Shown here in pieces: positions 33,139 to 42,571 of a DNA stretch of 45,309 nt. The stretch is from an uncultured Oscillospiraceae bacterium (GTDB taxonomy: Bacteria; Bacillota; Clostridia; Oscillospirales; Acutalibacteraceae), in NCBI GenBank assembly GCA_949289045.1, contig CASEMN010000017.1, positions 1-45,309 on the forward strand, read 5' to 3'. The number at the start of each line of letters is the position of its first letter. The stretch's first letter is position 1. The translations under genes and the position numbers were made by a program. The notes beneath the pieces were generated by a model. The model was not told where the DNA came from and searched no databases. It saw only the letters and a program-made list of their open reading frames with translations.

Positions 33139-34806
33139 TTGAAAACCGATATCGAAATTGCACAGGAAGCCAAAATGCTTCCCATAACCAAAATCGCCGA
33201 AGAAGCGGGAATACTTGAAGATGAGCTTATTCCCTACGGCAAATACAAGGCGAAAATATCCCTTGATATTATGTCTCGTCTTGCTTCAAAACCTAACGGA
33301 AAACTTGTGCTTGTAACCGCAGTAAATCCCACTCCCGCCGGAGAGGGAAAGACCACCACAACTGTTGGACTTGGTCAGGCTATGGCAAAAATAGGGAAAA
33401 ACGCAGTTATCGCTCTGCGTGAACCGTCACTGGGACCTGTTTTCGGAATCAAAGGCGGCGCTGCCGGCGGCGGATATTCCCAGGCAGTTCCAATGGAGGA
33501 CATCAATCTCCATTTCACAGGCGATATGCACGCCATAACCGCAGCTAATAATCTTCTCTGCGCTGTTATAGATAATCACATTCATCAGGGCAACAGCCTT
33601 CAGATAGACGAAAGGCGCATTTTATTCAAGCGCTGCATGGATATGAACGACAGAGCACTGAGAAATGTCGTTGTAGGTCTCGGCGGAAAAGCAAACGGAT
33701 TCCCCCGTGAGGACGGATTTATTATAACCGTTGCAAGCGAGATTATGGCTATACTTTGCCTTGCCGACGATATGGAAGATTTAAAGAGACGTCTCGGAGA
33801 TATTCTTGTAGCGTATAATCTGGACGGAAAGCCGGTATATGCAAGAGAGCTTGGAGTAGTAGGTTCCATGGCTGCACTGCTTCGTGATGCACTTATGCCG
33901 AACCTTGTACAGACACTTGAAAACACACCTGCCATTATCCACGGAGGACCTTTTGCAAACATCGCTCATGGCTGCAACTCCGTAACCGCCACAAGACTCG
34001 CTCTTAAACTTGGTGATTATTGCATTACAGAAGCGGGATTCGGCTCAGATCTCGGAGCGGAAAAATTTCTCGACATCAAATGCCGTGCGGCAGGACTTGC
34101 ACCCAGCGCAATTGTAATAGTTGCAACACTGCGTGCTCTTAAATATAACGGTGGAGTTGCGAAAAACGACACTTCAAAGGAAAATGTTGCAGCTCTCAAA
34201 AAGGGTATTGTAAACCTCGGAGCCCATGTTGAAAACATGAAGAAATACGGTGTACCGGTAGTTGTTGCAATTAACCGCTTCGGCACCGATACAGATGCTG
34301 AGATAGAAGCTCTCGCTGAATACTGCCGCGAAATTGATGTAGAATACTCCCTGAGTGAATGTTTTGCAAAGGGCGGAGACGGAGCCACAGATCTTGCTGA
34401 AAAGGTAGTAAAAGCCTGCGAGAAGCCCTCTGATTTTCGTTTCATATATGACACATCAAAGAGCATAAAGGAAAAGGTAGAGGCTATTGCAAAGAACATA
34501 TACGGCGCAGACGGAGTAAACTTTACTTCAAACGCACTTAAAAGAATTCAGGAAATCGAGGCACTGGGCAAGGATAAGCTGCCCGTATGCATTGCCAAAA
34601 CCCAGTATTCCCTTTCTGACGACCCGAAGCGTTTAGGCAGACCCACAGGCTTTGAGATAACTGTGCGTGATGTCAAGCTTTCTTCAGGAGCAGGATTTAT
34701 AGTAGTTCTCACCGGCGACATAATGACAATGCCGGGACTTCCAAAAGTTCCCGCCGCAGAGAGCATAGACGTTGACGAAAGCGGAAACATAACGGGACTG
34801 TTTTAA
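33139..34806 (+). CDS. fhs: Formate-tetrahydrofolate ligase
   Basis: A 555-residue enzyme that makes 10-formyltetrahydrofolate from formate, THF and ATP, feeding one-carbon and purine synthesis. The P-loop is [12 protein letters not shown] (65-76); [20 protein letters not shown] and [13 protein letters not shown] are further family signatures. I place the start at TTG 33139, with GGAGGGG seven bases upstream; this gives the normal family length and N-terminus ([15 protein letters not shown]). Extending to 33043 adds 32 residues unlike the family. It is flanked downstream by a bidirectional terminator and the CRISPR array. Nearby purB and purC also belong to purine synthesis. Confidence 0.96.
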   Translation: MKTDIEIAQEAKMLPITKIAEEAGILEDELIPYGKYKAKISLDIMSRLASKPNGKLVLVTAVNPTPAGEGKTTTTVGLGQAMAKIGKNAVIALREPSLGPVFGIKGGAAGGGYSQAVPMEDINLHFTGDMHAITAANNLLCAVIDNHIHQGNSLQIDERRILFKRCMDMNDRALRNVVVGLGGKANGFPREDGFIITVASEIMAILCLADDMEDLKRRLGDILVAYNLDGKPVYARELGVVGSMAALLRDALMPNLVQTLENTPAIIHGGPFANIAHGCNSVTATRLALKLGDYCITEAGFGSDLGAEKFLDIKCRAAGLAPSAIVIVATLRALKYNGGVAKNDTSKENVAALKKGIVNLGAHVENMKKYGVPVVVAINRFGTDTDAEIEALAEYCREIDVEYSLSECFAKGGDGATDLAEKVVKACEKPSDFRFIYDTSKSIKEKVEAIAKNIYGADGVNFTSNALKRIQEIEALGKDKLPVCIAKTQYSLSDDPKRLGRPTGFEITVRDVKLSSGAGFIVVLTGDIMTMPGLPKVPAAESIDVDESGNITGLF

Positions 34807-34820
34807 AAGAGAATAGATTG

Positions 34821-34857
34821 AAAAATTAAGACCTGTGCTTAGAAGTACAGGTCTTAA
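34821..34857. terminator. Terminator between fhs and the CRISPR array
   Basis: A perfect 11-bp stem (TTAAGACCTGT at 34826-34836 with ACAGGTCTTAA at 34847-34857). On the minus strand it is followed by TTTTTCAATC, which suits the end of the cas/CRISPR transcript. The plus-strand T run is weak. Confidence 0.75.
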
Positions 34858-34898
34858 ATGTTATATAAAAATAATTTAGGCAATGACAACCCCGGCGC

Positions 34899-35317
34899 AT
34901 CTACTAAAGTAGAAATTAAATAGGGTTATTAGATAAGTATACCGTATTTTTCGCAGGTGCGTTATCTACAAAAGTAGAAATTAAATAGGGTTATTAGATT
35001 AAGAACATTTTAAGCTATAAATATATTATCTACAAAAGTAGAAATTAAATAGGGTTATTAGATCTGAACTTGCCCAGCTTATTAAAAAGCGATCTACAAA
35101 AGTAGAAATTAAATAGGGTTATTAGATGAAGTTGCCGGGTCGGAAATCTGGGAGATCTACAAAAGTAGAAATTAAATAGGGTTATTAGATGAAGTCGTGC
35201 AAGGAATGGCTGAAAACCATCTACAAAAGTAGAAATTAAATAGGGTTATTAGATATTTATCACACACACAACAGCAGTCAAATCTACAAAAGTAGAAATT
35301 AAATAGGGTTATTAGAT
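34899..35317 (-). CRISPR. Type V-A CRISPR array, 7 repeats and 6 spacers
   Basis: Seven 36-bp repeats start at 34899, 34964, 35028, 35092, 35155, 35219 and 35282. Spacers are 29, 28, 28, 27, 28 and 27 bp. The crRNA sense is the minus strand; each repeat then begins ATCTAATAACCC and ends AATTTCTACTTTTGTAGAT, the canonical Cas12a stem-loop (CTAC-TTTT-GTAG). Six repeats are identical. The leader-distal one (34899) has loop TTTA instead of TTTT, the usual terminal-repeat decay. The array lies downstream of cas2 in the transcription direction. Spacers look like coding sequence of unknown sources; I saw no match elsewhere in this window. Confidence 0.98.
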
Positions 35318-35401
35318 GCCTATTTTGTAATATCTATCAAATTAACAATATAAAAACATCGTTTTCCCCATTAAATTTAATAAAAAAAGAGCAAGATTTC
35401 A

Positions 35402-35413
35402 ATCTAATAACCC
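35402..35413 (+). repeat. Inverted partial repeat (anti-repeat) in the CRISPR leader
   Basis: ATCTAATAACCC on the plus strand equals the first 12 bases of the repeat, which reads on the minus strand in the array. With one gap the similarity continues more weakly over the full 36 bases (about 23 matches). In the leader transcript this is GGGUUAUUAGAU, perfectly complementary to the 5' end of every repeat. Confidence 0.7.
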
Positions 35414-35425
35414 CTTTTCTTTGAG

Positions 35426-35454
35426 ATTTTATCATATAACACTCAGGTTTGCAA
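35426..35454 (-). promoter_or_regulatory. Leader promoter of the CRISPR array
   Basis: On the minus strand, TTGCAA (35454-35449) and TAAAAT (35431-35426) are 17 nt apart. The transcript would start near 35419, about 100 nt before the first repeat, with the anti-repeat near its 5' end. The 35318-35466 leader is AT-rich, as is usual. Confidence 0.6.
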
Positions 35455-35466
35455 GTTTGCTTAGAT

Positions 35467-35739
35467 TTATATAATTATTACATCACTGTCTTCATGCTTA
35501 GCATAACCGTATTTTATTATTTCACACGAAGGAGTAAGTCTAAAAATATATACACTATCCCCCTGCGTAAATTTTTTTGAAAATTTGTTTTCTATATTAT
35601 GAGTTATATTAGAAAGCAAATGCTCACTATTTTCTATTTTAAATACTGAGTATTGCAGTCTGTATCCAAATTTTGAAAGATATTTTGCAAATTTTGTCCG
35701 CAATTTATCGTCCGAAATATCATAGCTTACAAGAACCAT
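35467..35739 (-). CDS. cas2: CRISPR-associated endonuclease Cas2
   Basis: A 90-residue ferredoxin-fold Cas2 that forms the spacer-integration complex with Cas1. The N-terminal strand MVLVSYDISDD has the conserved aspartate (Asp7). FGYRLQYSVFKIE matches the family's second conserved strand. It follows cas1 with four bases between them and is the last cas gene before the leader and array. Confidence 0.96.
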   Translation of the reverse strand: MVLVSYDISDDKLRTKFAKYLSKFGYRLQYSVFKIENSEHLLSNITHNIENKFSKKFTQGDSVYIFRLTPSCEIIKYGYAKHEDSDVIII

Positions 35740-35743
35740 ATTT

Positions 35744-36712
35744 TCACCTCAATTCCCATACAGGAAAATCTGTATCTATTTTGCCTTTCATAAAAGTGCG
35801 ATACACCTCTCTGATATAAACATATATCTCTGTTTTGTACTCCATAATGGCTTTTATAAAAATTCCACCGTATTCAGAGGATTTACTGTATTTTAAGCAG
35901 TATCTGCCATCGAATACTTCAAAGTCCTTTTCTTTGAACTGACCTAAATTGATGCCCTTTTTTATCTGACGATCTACAATAACTCTGAACGGTTCTACAA
36001 GGTCACATATAAGCGATTTACGCATATAAAACTGCCTGTGGAGTACTCCGCAATACCTGTCAAATCCAAAAAGAGAAGCAACTGCATCTACATATGAAAA
36101 CAGTGTTGTATATCCAATGTCAAGTAGTGCATTTGTCATATCAAACTTTGTTCTCGGCTTTCTTCCTTTCCAAACTACATTATTAAAATATGCTTTAAAA
36201 TATACACGGGATGCACAGCCTTCATATCCCATTATACTCTGAACAGAATCTGCAAAGGAAAGCTTATAAATATACTCGTCAATAAGTTTTACAGTGTTTA
36301 AAATCTCATCGCTTTTTTCTCTCATACTCATCAGCATTTTTCGCTGATTGTGCATTTTGTTTTCAGTGAGAATTTTTGCAGCATTTATATCTCTGTAATC
36401 ATATTGCCTTTTTCTTAAAATAACATTACCCTCCGCTGCTGCGCTTATCACCTGATAAGGTCTGTACGAAGCAGTCATGAGCACAATGGCAAAACCAAAC
36501 TTTTTCGCTCTCTGAATTAAACCACTGGTTATTGTAATATGTCCTACAATAAAAACCGCAAAAAGTCTGTAACAAGTAGACTGATGCTTTATTTTACCGG
36601 ATTTTTCGGTAACAAGTATATTGTCGTTTCTAAAAGAAAGCTTTTCTCCATCCTTAGGCACAAGAAACAAAATTTGTTTAGCCGCAAAATCTTCTGTTGA
36701 AAGCAATATCAC
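35744..36712 (-). CDS. cas1: CRISPR-associated endonuclease Cas1
   Basis: A 322-residue Cas1 integrase. Metal ligands are present: Glu164 in GYEGCASRVYF, His225 in GVLHRQF and Asp237 in CDLVEPFR. Two starts are possible. GTG at 36712 forms a GTGA overlap with the cas4 stop but lies one base after AGGGAGG. TTG at 36706 lies seven bases after it and would remove two residues. It sits between cas4 and cas2 in the standard V-A order. Confidence 0.96.
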   Translation of the reverse strand: MILLSTEDFAAKQILFLVPKDGEKLSFRNDNILVTEKSGKIKHQSTCYRLFAVFIVGHITITSGLIQRAKKFGFAIVLMTASYRPYQVISAAAEGNVILRKRQYDYRDINAAKILTENKMHNQRKMLMSMREKSDEILNTVKLIDEYIYKLSFADSVQSIMGYEGCASRVYFKAYFNNVVWKGRKPRTKFDMTNALLDIGYTTLFSYVDAVASLFGFDRYCGVLHRQFYMRKSLICDLVEPFRVIVDRQIKKGINLGQFKEKDFEVFDGRYCLKYSKSSEYGGIFIKAIMEYKTEIYVYIREVYRTFMKGKIDTDFPVWELR

Positions 36713-37263
36713 ACCTCCCTGTCACAATAAGGAGCATAAATGCAATGACGGCATTTTTCAGCATTGGTCTGAACAAAAGATGCCATATCAAAAGTGTTTA
36801 TTTCATATATCACCTTTTCAAATTTAACAAGCATTTCTTTGTCATCACACGGCAAAGCAATTGAATAATTTTTATTATCATCAAGGCTTCTTATTATAAG
36901 ATTTTTAACCTCATATCCCATTTCGGTCATTGCAAAATACTGACCGTAAAGCTGAAAAATATATCCGTCATAAATATGCTTTATTTTCTTCTTTCTCTCT
37001 ATAAGAGTTTTTGATTTTACATCATACATATCAATTTTGCCGAAAAGATTATATTTGTCACAATAAACCTCCAGGCTCTGGAGTACTTTGCCAGAGCCTG
37101 TATAATTTTTTCTATCTGTCGCTTCATGTGCTTTGGTTCCGTTAAGCTGATCAGAAGATTGAAAAATATTTTTTTCCACTCCATCATAAAGCATATGAAA
37201 ATAAATAGAAGCAGGGCAAAATATAAAATCATTAAGGGTAGTAATATTGATAGGATTTTCCAT
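36709..37263 (-). CDS. cas4: CRISPR-associated exonuclease Cas4
   Basis: A 184-residue Cas4 of the RecB-like nuclease family that trims prespacers and helps choose PAM-containing ones. The four iron-sulfur cysteines are Cys16 and Cys171, Cys174, Cys180 (CRHCIYAPYC). Nuclease residues include His46, Asp78 (GKIDMYDV) and the ERKKK segment (Glu89, Lys91). It begins one base after the cas12a stop and overlaps cas1 by four bases. Confidence 0.95.
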   Translation of the reverse strand: MENPINITTLNDFIFCPASIYFHMLYDGVEKNIFQSSDQLNGTKAHEATDRKNYTGSGKVLQSLEVYCDKYNLFGKIDMYDVKSKTLIERKKKIKHIYDGYIFQLYGQYFAMTEMGYEVKNLIIRSLDDNKNYSIALPCDDKEMLVKFEKVIYEINTFDMASFVQTNAEKCRHCIYAPYCDREV

Positions 37264-37264
37264 T

Positions 37265-40200
37265 TTAGCTTAAATACGGCTTATCCTGAGCAAACCTAAG
37301 CCAGTTATAAAGCTGCTGACCTGATTCATCCTTTTTAATCGAAACTTTATTACCCTTAAACTCTATTCTCTGACTTATAAGACGCAGTCCCTGCAGGGCT
37401 ATGTGATAGGCTCCGTTGGCGTCGCCGTCGGAAGGCTCGTTATCCGCCGCTGTACGGCTATCAAAGAATCTGCCATCACATTCTACCGGTGAAAGGATAA
37501 AATCCTCCTCAGGGCTCTCATAGCGAAGCTGAAGAACTACCTTGAAAAGCCAAATAAAAGTACTGAAAAATTCTTTAGTATTAACAGCTGTGATTTTTTC
37601 AATAAGCTCTCCTGACTCCGGATCAATTCCGTTTTCCTTTAAAAGGTTATACATTTTTTCAGTGACATTTATTTTTTCAATAGAATGATAACCGTTTTTC
37701 TCAGTGTGATAAAGTCTTTCGCCATATGTACATACTGTCCATCGGTCTGTAAAATCAGTGCGTTTAAGATTAAAATCACTGTAACGGAAAGTAAATGAAA
37801 AATATTTCTTTTCACTGTTATAGCTAATACTCTCAAAAGCTTTAAAGAAGGCTTTTGTTTTTTCCACGCTGGAATAGCGAAGCTGTTCAGAAGTAAACAG
37901 ATTTACAAAGCCTGTTTTCGGGTCGATTTTTGAAGTGTTGGCGGCAGGAACATAAAAGATGAATCCCGATTGCTTGCCAAGACGCTGAAAACTCTCAAAT
38001 TTATCCGCAAGCTGATATCCGCAGCATACTCCGCCCTCGGCGTAGGGGTCTTTGCTCTTATCGGCAAGATAGTTGAGTTTATCAATCAGCATTTTCTCAA
38101 ACTTCTGATAAACCTGTTTCTCAATGTGGAATCTACCACGCTTAAAGCCAAAATTCAAATCCTCCATTACGATTATCGCATTATAACGGAGCATCATTTC
38201 GGTTATTTCGTGTATAACTCCCGAAAGATAACCCTCTTTCATATCCTTTATACGGTCAATGCTCTTCCAGTTTTTGCGGGCTGCATCTCTCTGTTTTTCA
38301 AGCTCATCAAGCTTTTTGTGATAATCCGTTGAGCCTACTACATTGAAAGAGCGCTGCTCCAAAATTTCACCTTTCTGATTTATACAGCTGACATAAATCA
38401 AATTACGTTCGCCTCGATCTATGCCGATTATATTAACATCTTCGTTATCTGCGATTTTTTCAAGAACTGAGGCGTTGAAGTTTTTAAATTTATTATCCAC
38501 ACCATAATTCAAATCAATAGGTACATGGAAAGAAAAAGTGTCTTTTGAATACCTTTTATCTTTTATAATATCATGCGGAGCGGCTCTGAAATTAAGAAGC
38601 GGATACTTTACTTTAAGTTCATCAATACCCGTTCCTCTCTCTGCATCCTGCAAAGCCGAAAGATAAATATCATCGGGTACACTTATACCGTTTTTATCCG
38701 TTTTGTTTATGAGAACAGAACCTTTTTTATGGATAAAGGGATTTTCTATACTTGCATAGCGATAAAACAGTTCAGCCTGTCCGTTAAGCTTCATAATAGG
38801 ATTTTTAATATTTTCATCACTGAAAACCGATTTCCAGTAAAGAGTGTGCAGGTTTGGTTTTCCCGTAGAGTGTTCTGAAAAATCCTTGTTATAAATCTTA
38901 AACAAATAAAGACTTCCGTTATTTACCGCTTCTTCAATATCTTCACATTTTACATAAGAAAATGAAACTTTATAATTTTGCTTTGAAATTTCACCATAAA
39001 ATCCGCTTATGTCTTTGTAAGTGGATGTATCAGAAAACTTGAATCCGAATTTTGACCAGTCTTCATGTTCTGCTATTTTTTCTTTAAAATAGTCTATTAA
39101 ATCGTGACAAAAATCTAAATCAAAATTTTCACCCTTTTTATGTTTCCCTGCGTTATATCCTTCAAGGATGTATTCGTTTACACCGAAAGTTTCCAGTCCT
39201 TTTTTGGAGAAAAATACTTTAGGCAGCATTTTATTCGGACCGGGAAGAAGTTTATAAACCATTTTCTTATAACAATTATCTGTTTCTTCCTGAAGCTCAG
39301 GAATTTTCCTCTTGTTGCGAGCATTTAAAATTCCAAGATAGTAATATCCGTCTTTAAAGAAAAGCATGGCGTTGTTGCTGTATTCTTTATTCTGATCCCA
39401 ACCATCTGCAAGGGTCGGATTTTTAAAATTAAGTTTAAATTTTTCCGTGGAATACGGTTTCCTCGTAGCATAATTCCTTATGCGATTATAAAGAGAGATA
39501 TTCTCTCTGAAAGGTGTATATATAGCGTCAAATAAAGAGTAAAACTCACCGTCGCCCTCTGCATATTCACCCACTGCAAAAATTTTAAGAAGCTTTTCAC
39601 ATTCCTGCACTTTATCGAGATACACTTTAATCGAATCATAGGAAGTTATACGATTTCCAGAAAACGACTGCTCTATTTCTCCTTTGAGATTTGAAAGTTC
39701 ACTTAACTTTTCTTCTACAGCCTTACAATAGACATCTATGGGCTTTACATCTTCACATACACTTAAAACCTCCTCAAGAGTATAAACACTTTTTTCCTTA
39801 ATGCCGTTTTCTTTAAGAAGATAACCCAATTTACTCCATTCATTATCAAAAATTATCTGTGAAAAAACTGATATCTGTTTTTTGTCTACAAATACGTTTC
39901 CAAAATCAAAATTTCCTGCTTTGATAAAATCAATAAAGTTCTGAGCGTTATTTTCAATCTGTTTTTCCAGATATTCTCCGTATTCCTTTACACTTTCAAT
40001 AAGCTGTGCATCAGACTCAAACTGTACAGGAATAAACGACAGTCTTTCTCCGCCGCCTAAAATCTGACCGAACAAAGGTATAAACTTAATTTTACGCTCC
40101 CCTCTTTGCTGAAAATCAAGGTTGCAAAGCTCATTAAGTCCTTTTATCTTTACTGTTTCACTTTCTGTTATTCCGCCTAAAATGCTGTTGAAAAAGTCTA

Positions 40201-40942
40201 TTCCCTTTTGATTGAGAATGTTATTATAAAATTCAGGCGTGAAAATTTCCCTTAAAGAATATCCTCTGAGAAGCGGCTTAAGTTCATTTTCGTATCTGTC
40301 AACGTCTTCTTCAAACAGTGTTGCAAAAAGGCGGCAGTTTGCAGCAAATTTTGTAAAATTATCGTTTACCGTTCTGTAAGCCACCGAAACGGATTTTTCT
40401 TCACCGTAAATATTTCCTCTGTTCTCTTTGTAACCCAAAAAATATGTAGAAAACTTATTGAAGCATTTTAGGTTCTCTATATCTTCCTGTGTTATATCAT
40501 CCGGCAAATCCTGATTTTTTACAGCTTTTTCTATTATTACTTTTGGATCAAGATTCTTATAATCAGGATGTTTTGTAAGATATTTAGATATGCTCTTACG
40601 CATTTTTTCCTGCTCCGCTTCAAGGGGCGTTTTTTTGTTTTCTGGCCCCTCCGCTTCTTCAGCTGCTGTGCCGCTGCGTCGGAGCTTTTGATTTTCAGCC
40701 AAAAGTTTATAAAGCTGAGTCCAGTCATCCTTAAATTCGCCCATAGCATTCTCAATAAAATCTCTGTGATACTTATCGAGAACGGGTTTTACTTTCTTAT
40801 ACTTTTCCGCACGTTCATTATCCTCAGTTATAATTCCGTTCTTTTCAATATTCTCAAGGGTTTTACCCTGAGGAATAAGCGAAAATCGTAAAGTCTTGGA
40901 AAGCTGATAACATTGTGTGTAATCAGAAAATATATTATCCAT
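37265..40942 (-). CDS. cas12a: CRISPR effector nuclease Cas12a (Cpf1)
   Basis: A 1225-residue Cas12a that processes its own crRNA and cuts DNA next to T-rich PAMs. The N-terminus YTQCYQLSKTLRFSLIPQGKTLENIE is diagnostic. RuvC residues are intact: Asp842 (IGIDRGERNL), Glu927 (IVMEDLNFGFKRGRF) and Asp1174 (DGDANGAYHIA). The Nuc-domain arginine is Arg1140 (VVLQLRYE). The WED-region segment HDIIKDKRYSKD (from His790) precedes FHVPIDLNYG, in the part of the protein used for pre-crRNA cleavage. I start at the ATG at 40942 because AAGGAG lies nine bases upstream; a GTG seven codons earlier would place that SD inside the gene. Intact and first in the cas operon. Confidence 0.98.
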   Translation of the reverse strand: MDNIFSDYTQCYQLSKTLRFSLIPQGKTLENIEKNGIITEDNERAEKYKKVKPVLDKYHRDFIENAMGEFKDDWTQLYKLLAENQKLRRSGTAAEEAEGPENKKTPLEAEQEKMRKSISKYLTKHPDYKNLDPKVIIEKAVKNQDLPDDITQEDIENLKCFNKFSTYFLGYKENRGNIYGEEKSVSVAYRTVNDNFTKFAANCRLFATLFEEDVDRYENELKPLLRGYSLREIFTPEFYNNILNQKGIDFFNSILGGITESETVKIKGLNELCNLDFQQRGERKIKFIPLFGQILGGGERLSFIPVQFESDAQLIESVKEYGEYLEKQIENNAQNFIDFIKAGNFDFGNVFVDKKQISVFSQIIFDNEWSKLGYLLKENGIKEKSVYTLEEVLSVCEDVKPIDVYCKAVEEKLSELSNLKGEIEQSFSGNRITSYDSIKVYLDKVQECEKLLKIFAVGEYAEGDGEFYSLFDAIYTPFRENISLYNRIRNYATRKPYSTEKFKLNFKNPTLADGWDQNKEYSNNAMLFFKDGYYYLGILNARNKRKIPELQEETDNCYKKMVYKLLPGPNKMLPKVFFSKKGLETFGVNEYILEGYNAGKHKKGENFDLDFCHDLIDYFKEKIAEHEDWSKFGFKFSDTSTYKDISGFYGEISKQNYKVSFSYVKCEDIEEAVNNGSLYLFKIYNKDFSEHSTGKPNLHTLYWKSVFSDENIKNPIMKLNGQAELFYRYASIENPFIHKKGSVLINKTDKNGISVPDDIYLSALQDAERGTGIDELKVKYPLLNFRAAPHDIIKDKRYSKDTFSFHVPIDLNYGVDNKFKNFNASVLEKIADNEDVNIIGIDRGERNLIYVSCINQKGEILEQRSFNVVGSTDYHKKLDELEKQRDAARKNWKSIDRIKDMKEGYLSGVIHEITEMMLRYNAIIVMEDLNFGFKRGRFHIEKQVYQKFEKMLIDKLNYLADKSKDPYAEGGVCCGYQLADKFESFQRLGKQSGFIFYVPAANTSKIDPKTGFVNLFTSEQLRYSSVEKTKAFFKAFESISYNSEKKYFSFTFRYSDFNLKRTDFTDRWTVCTYGERLYHTEKNGYHSIEKINVTEKMYNLLKENGIDPESGELIEKITAVNTKEFFSTFIWLFKVVLQLRYESPEEDFILSPVECDGRFFDSRTAADNEPSDGDANGAYHIALQGLRLISQRIEFKGNKVSIKKDESGQQLYNWLRFAQDKPYLS

Positions 40943-41062
40943 GCCTATATACTCCTTTTTCACTTTATTTTATTTCTTTTTATTATCTGACTTAAGGATA
41001 ACACAAATAAAATAAAAGTAAATAAAAAGGAAAAAATTCTTTCGTCAAAGTCCCGATAATGG

Positions 41063-41093
41063 GACAGCGGAGAGCTATAAGCTCCCCGCTGTC
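41063..41093 (-). terminator. Hairpin after purB
   Basis: A 13-bp stem with one mismatch (GACAGCGGAGAGC at 41063-41075 with GCTCCCCGCTGTC at 41081-41093). The next T run on the minus strand is about 25 bases away, beyond a short TCCC/GGGA hairpin, so termination is likely but not canonical. The cas12a upstream region begins just after it; GATAAT at 40987-40982 is a possible -10 there. Confidence 0.5.
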
Positions 41094-41120
41094 AACTTTA
41101 TATTATGAGATTTTAATTTC

Positions 41121-42551
41121 TTAAACGTTTATTTCAACTTCAAGTCCAAGCTCGTCGGCGTTTGCATCGATAATGGGCTTAATGTACTCATTTACAAACT
41201 CCTCTGTCTGCTGAGGTGCTCTGCCCACAAAGTTCTTCGGATGCATCATTGCACTGAGCTCTTCCATTGTTATTCCGAAAGCCTCATCCCCTGCGATTCT
41301 CTCAAGCAGGTCGTTGGCTCCGCCCTCTTCCTTGACAACTCTTCCCGCTGCCATGGAGTGAACTCTGATTTTCTCATGAAGCTCCTGACGGTCTCCGCCT
41401 CTCTTTACAGCTTCCATCATGATGTTCTCAGTTGCCATAAAGGGAAGCTCTGCCAAAAGATGCTTCTCTATCATCTTCGGATATACTACAAGTCCGCTTA
41501 CAACGTTAATATAAAGCTCCAGTACGGCATCGGTTGCAAGGAATGCCTCTGCAACGCTGATACGCTTATTTGCGGAGTCATCGAGAGTTCTCTCAAACCA
41601 CTGGGTTGCAGCTGTTATCTGGGGATTTATTGTATCTGCCATAACGTATCTTGCAAGAGATGCTATTCTCTCACTTCTCATGGGGTTGCGCTTATATGCC
41701 ATTGCAGATGAACCAATCTGATTTTTCTCAAAGGGCTCCTCAACCTCTTTAAGATGCTGGAGAAGTCTCAGGTCATTGGAGAACTTGGCCGCCGACTGAG
41801 CAACACCGCTGAGAACGAAAAGCACGCTCGAATCAAGCTTTCTCGGATATGTCTGTCCTGAAACCGGGAAGCAGCTCTTATATCCCATCTTTTCAGCTAT
41901 CTTTCTGTCAAGCTCCTTTATCTTCTCCTGGTTGCCGTCGAAAAGCTCCATGAAGCTTGCCTGTGTGCCCGTTGTTCCCTTAGAGCCTAAAAGCTTCATC
42001 TGTGAAAGCTGGAATTCAATTGCTTCGTAATCCATAAGGACTTCCTGAAGCCAAAGAGATGCTCTCTTGCCCAGTGTTGTGGGCTGTGCAGGCTGGAAAT
42101 GTGTAAATGCAAGACAGGGAAGATCTTTATACTCCAAAGCAAACTTTGAAAGAGCATCCATAAGGTTTATGAGCTTCTTGCGGATAAGACGAAGTCCCTC
42201 AGTCATTGTGATAACGTCGGTATTATCGCCTACATAGCAGGAAGTAGCTCCAAGATGGATTATTCCCTTTGCCTTGGGGCACTGTACGCCGTATGCGTAA
42301 ACATGGGACATAACGTCATGGCGTACAAGCTTTTCACGCTCTGCCGCTACTTCATAATTTATATCATCCTTATGGGCTTTGAGCTCGTCAATCTGCTCCT
42401 GAGTAATATTAAGACCCAGCTCGTGCTCTGCCTCAGCAAGGGCGATCCAAAGCTTTCTCCATGTTCTGAATTTGAAATCGGGAGAAAAGATATATTTCAT
42501 CTCTTTGCTGGAATATCTTGAATTAAGGGGACTTTCGTAAATATCTTTCAA
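41121..42551 (-). CDS. purB: Adenylosuccinate lyase
   Basis: A 476-residue lyase that releases fumarate from SAICAR and from adenylosuccinate in purine synthesis. The fumarase/lyase signature is GSSAMAYKRNPMRSE; other family regions are GIIHLGATSCYVGDNTD and LGSKGTTGTQASF. The TTG at 42551 is chosen: AGGAGG lies seven bases upstream and the protein then starts KDIYESPLNSRYSSKEM as relatives do. The longer frame to 42593 has no such site. It follows purC, separated by a hairpin. Confidence 0.95.
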   Translation of the reverse strand: MKDIYESPLNSRYSSKEMKYIFSPDFKFRTWRKLWIALAEAEHELGLNITQEQIDELKAHKDDINYEVAAEREKLVRHDVMSHVYAYGVQCPKAKGIIHLGATSCYVGDNTDVITMTEGLRLIRKKLINLMDALSKFALEYKDLPCLAFTHFQPAQPTTLGKRASLWLQEVLMDYEAIEFQLSQMKLLGSKGTTGTQASFMELFDGNQEKIKELDRKIAEKMGYKSCFPVSGQTYPRKLDSSVLFVLSGVAQSAAKFSNDLRLLQHLKEVEEPFEKNQIGSSAMAYKRNPMRSERIASLARYVMADTINPQITAATQWFERTLDDSANKRISVAEAFLATDAVLELYINVVSGLVVYPKMIEKHLLAELPFMATENIMMEAVKRGGDRQELHEKIRVHSMAAGRVVKEEGGANDLLERIAGDEAFGITMEELSAMMHPKNFVGRAPQQTEEFVNEYIKPIIDANADELGLEVEINV

Positions 42552-42571
42552 TTTGCTTCCTCCTCTGATAT

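Noticed and set aside
34935..35281. Self-targeting spacers
   Set aside because: By eye none of the six spacers matches another part of this window; a whole-genome search was not possible.
34861..35466. tracrRNA for the CRISPR system
   Set aside because: Cas12a needs none. The only anti-repeat is the 12-base leader element, which is reported separately.
40964..41040. Crippled repeat (CreR-like regulatory crRNA) upstream of cas12a
   Set aside because: Only a short ACTTTT-type similarity to the repeat is present in AT-rich DNA; the CTAC/GTAG stem is absent.
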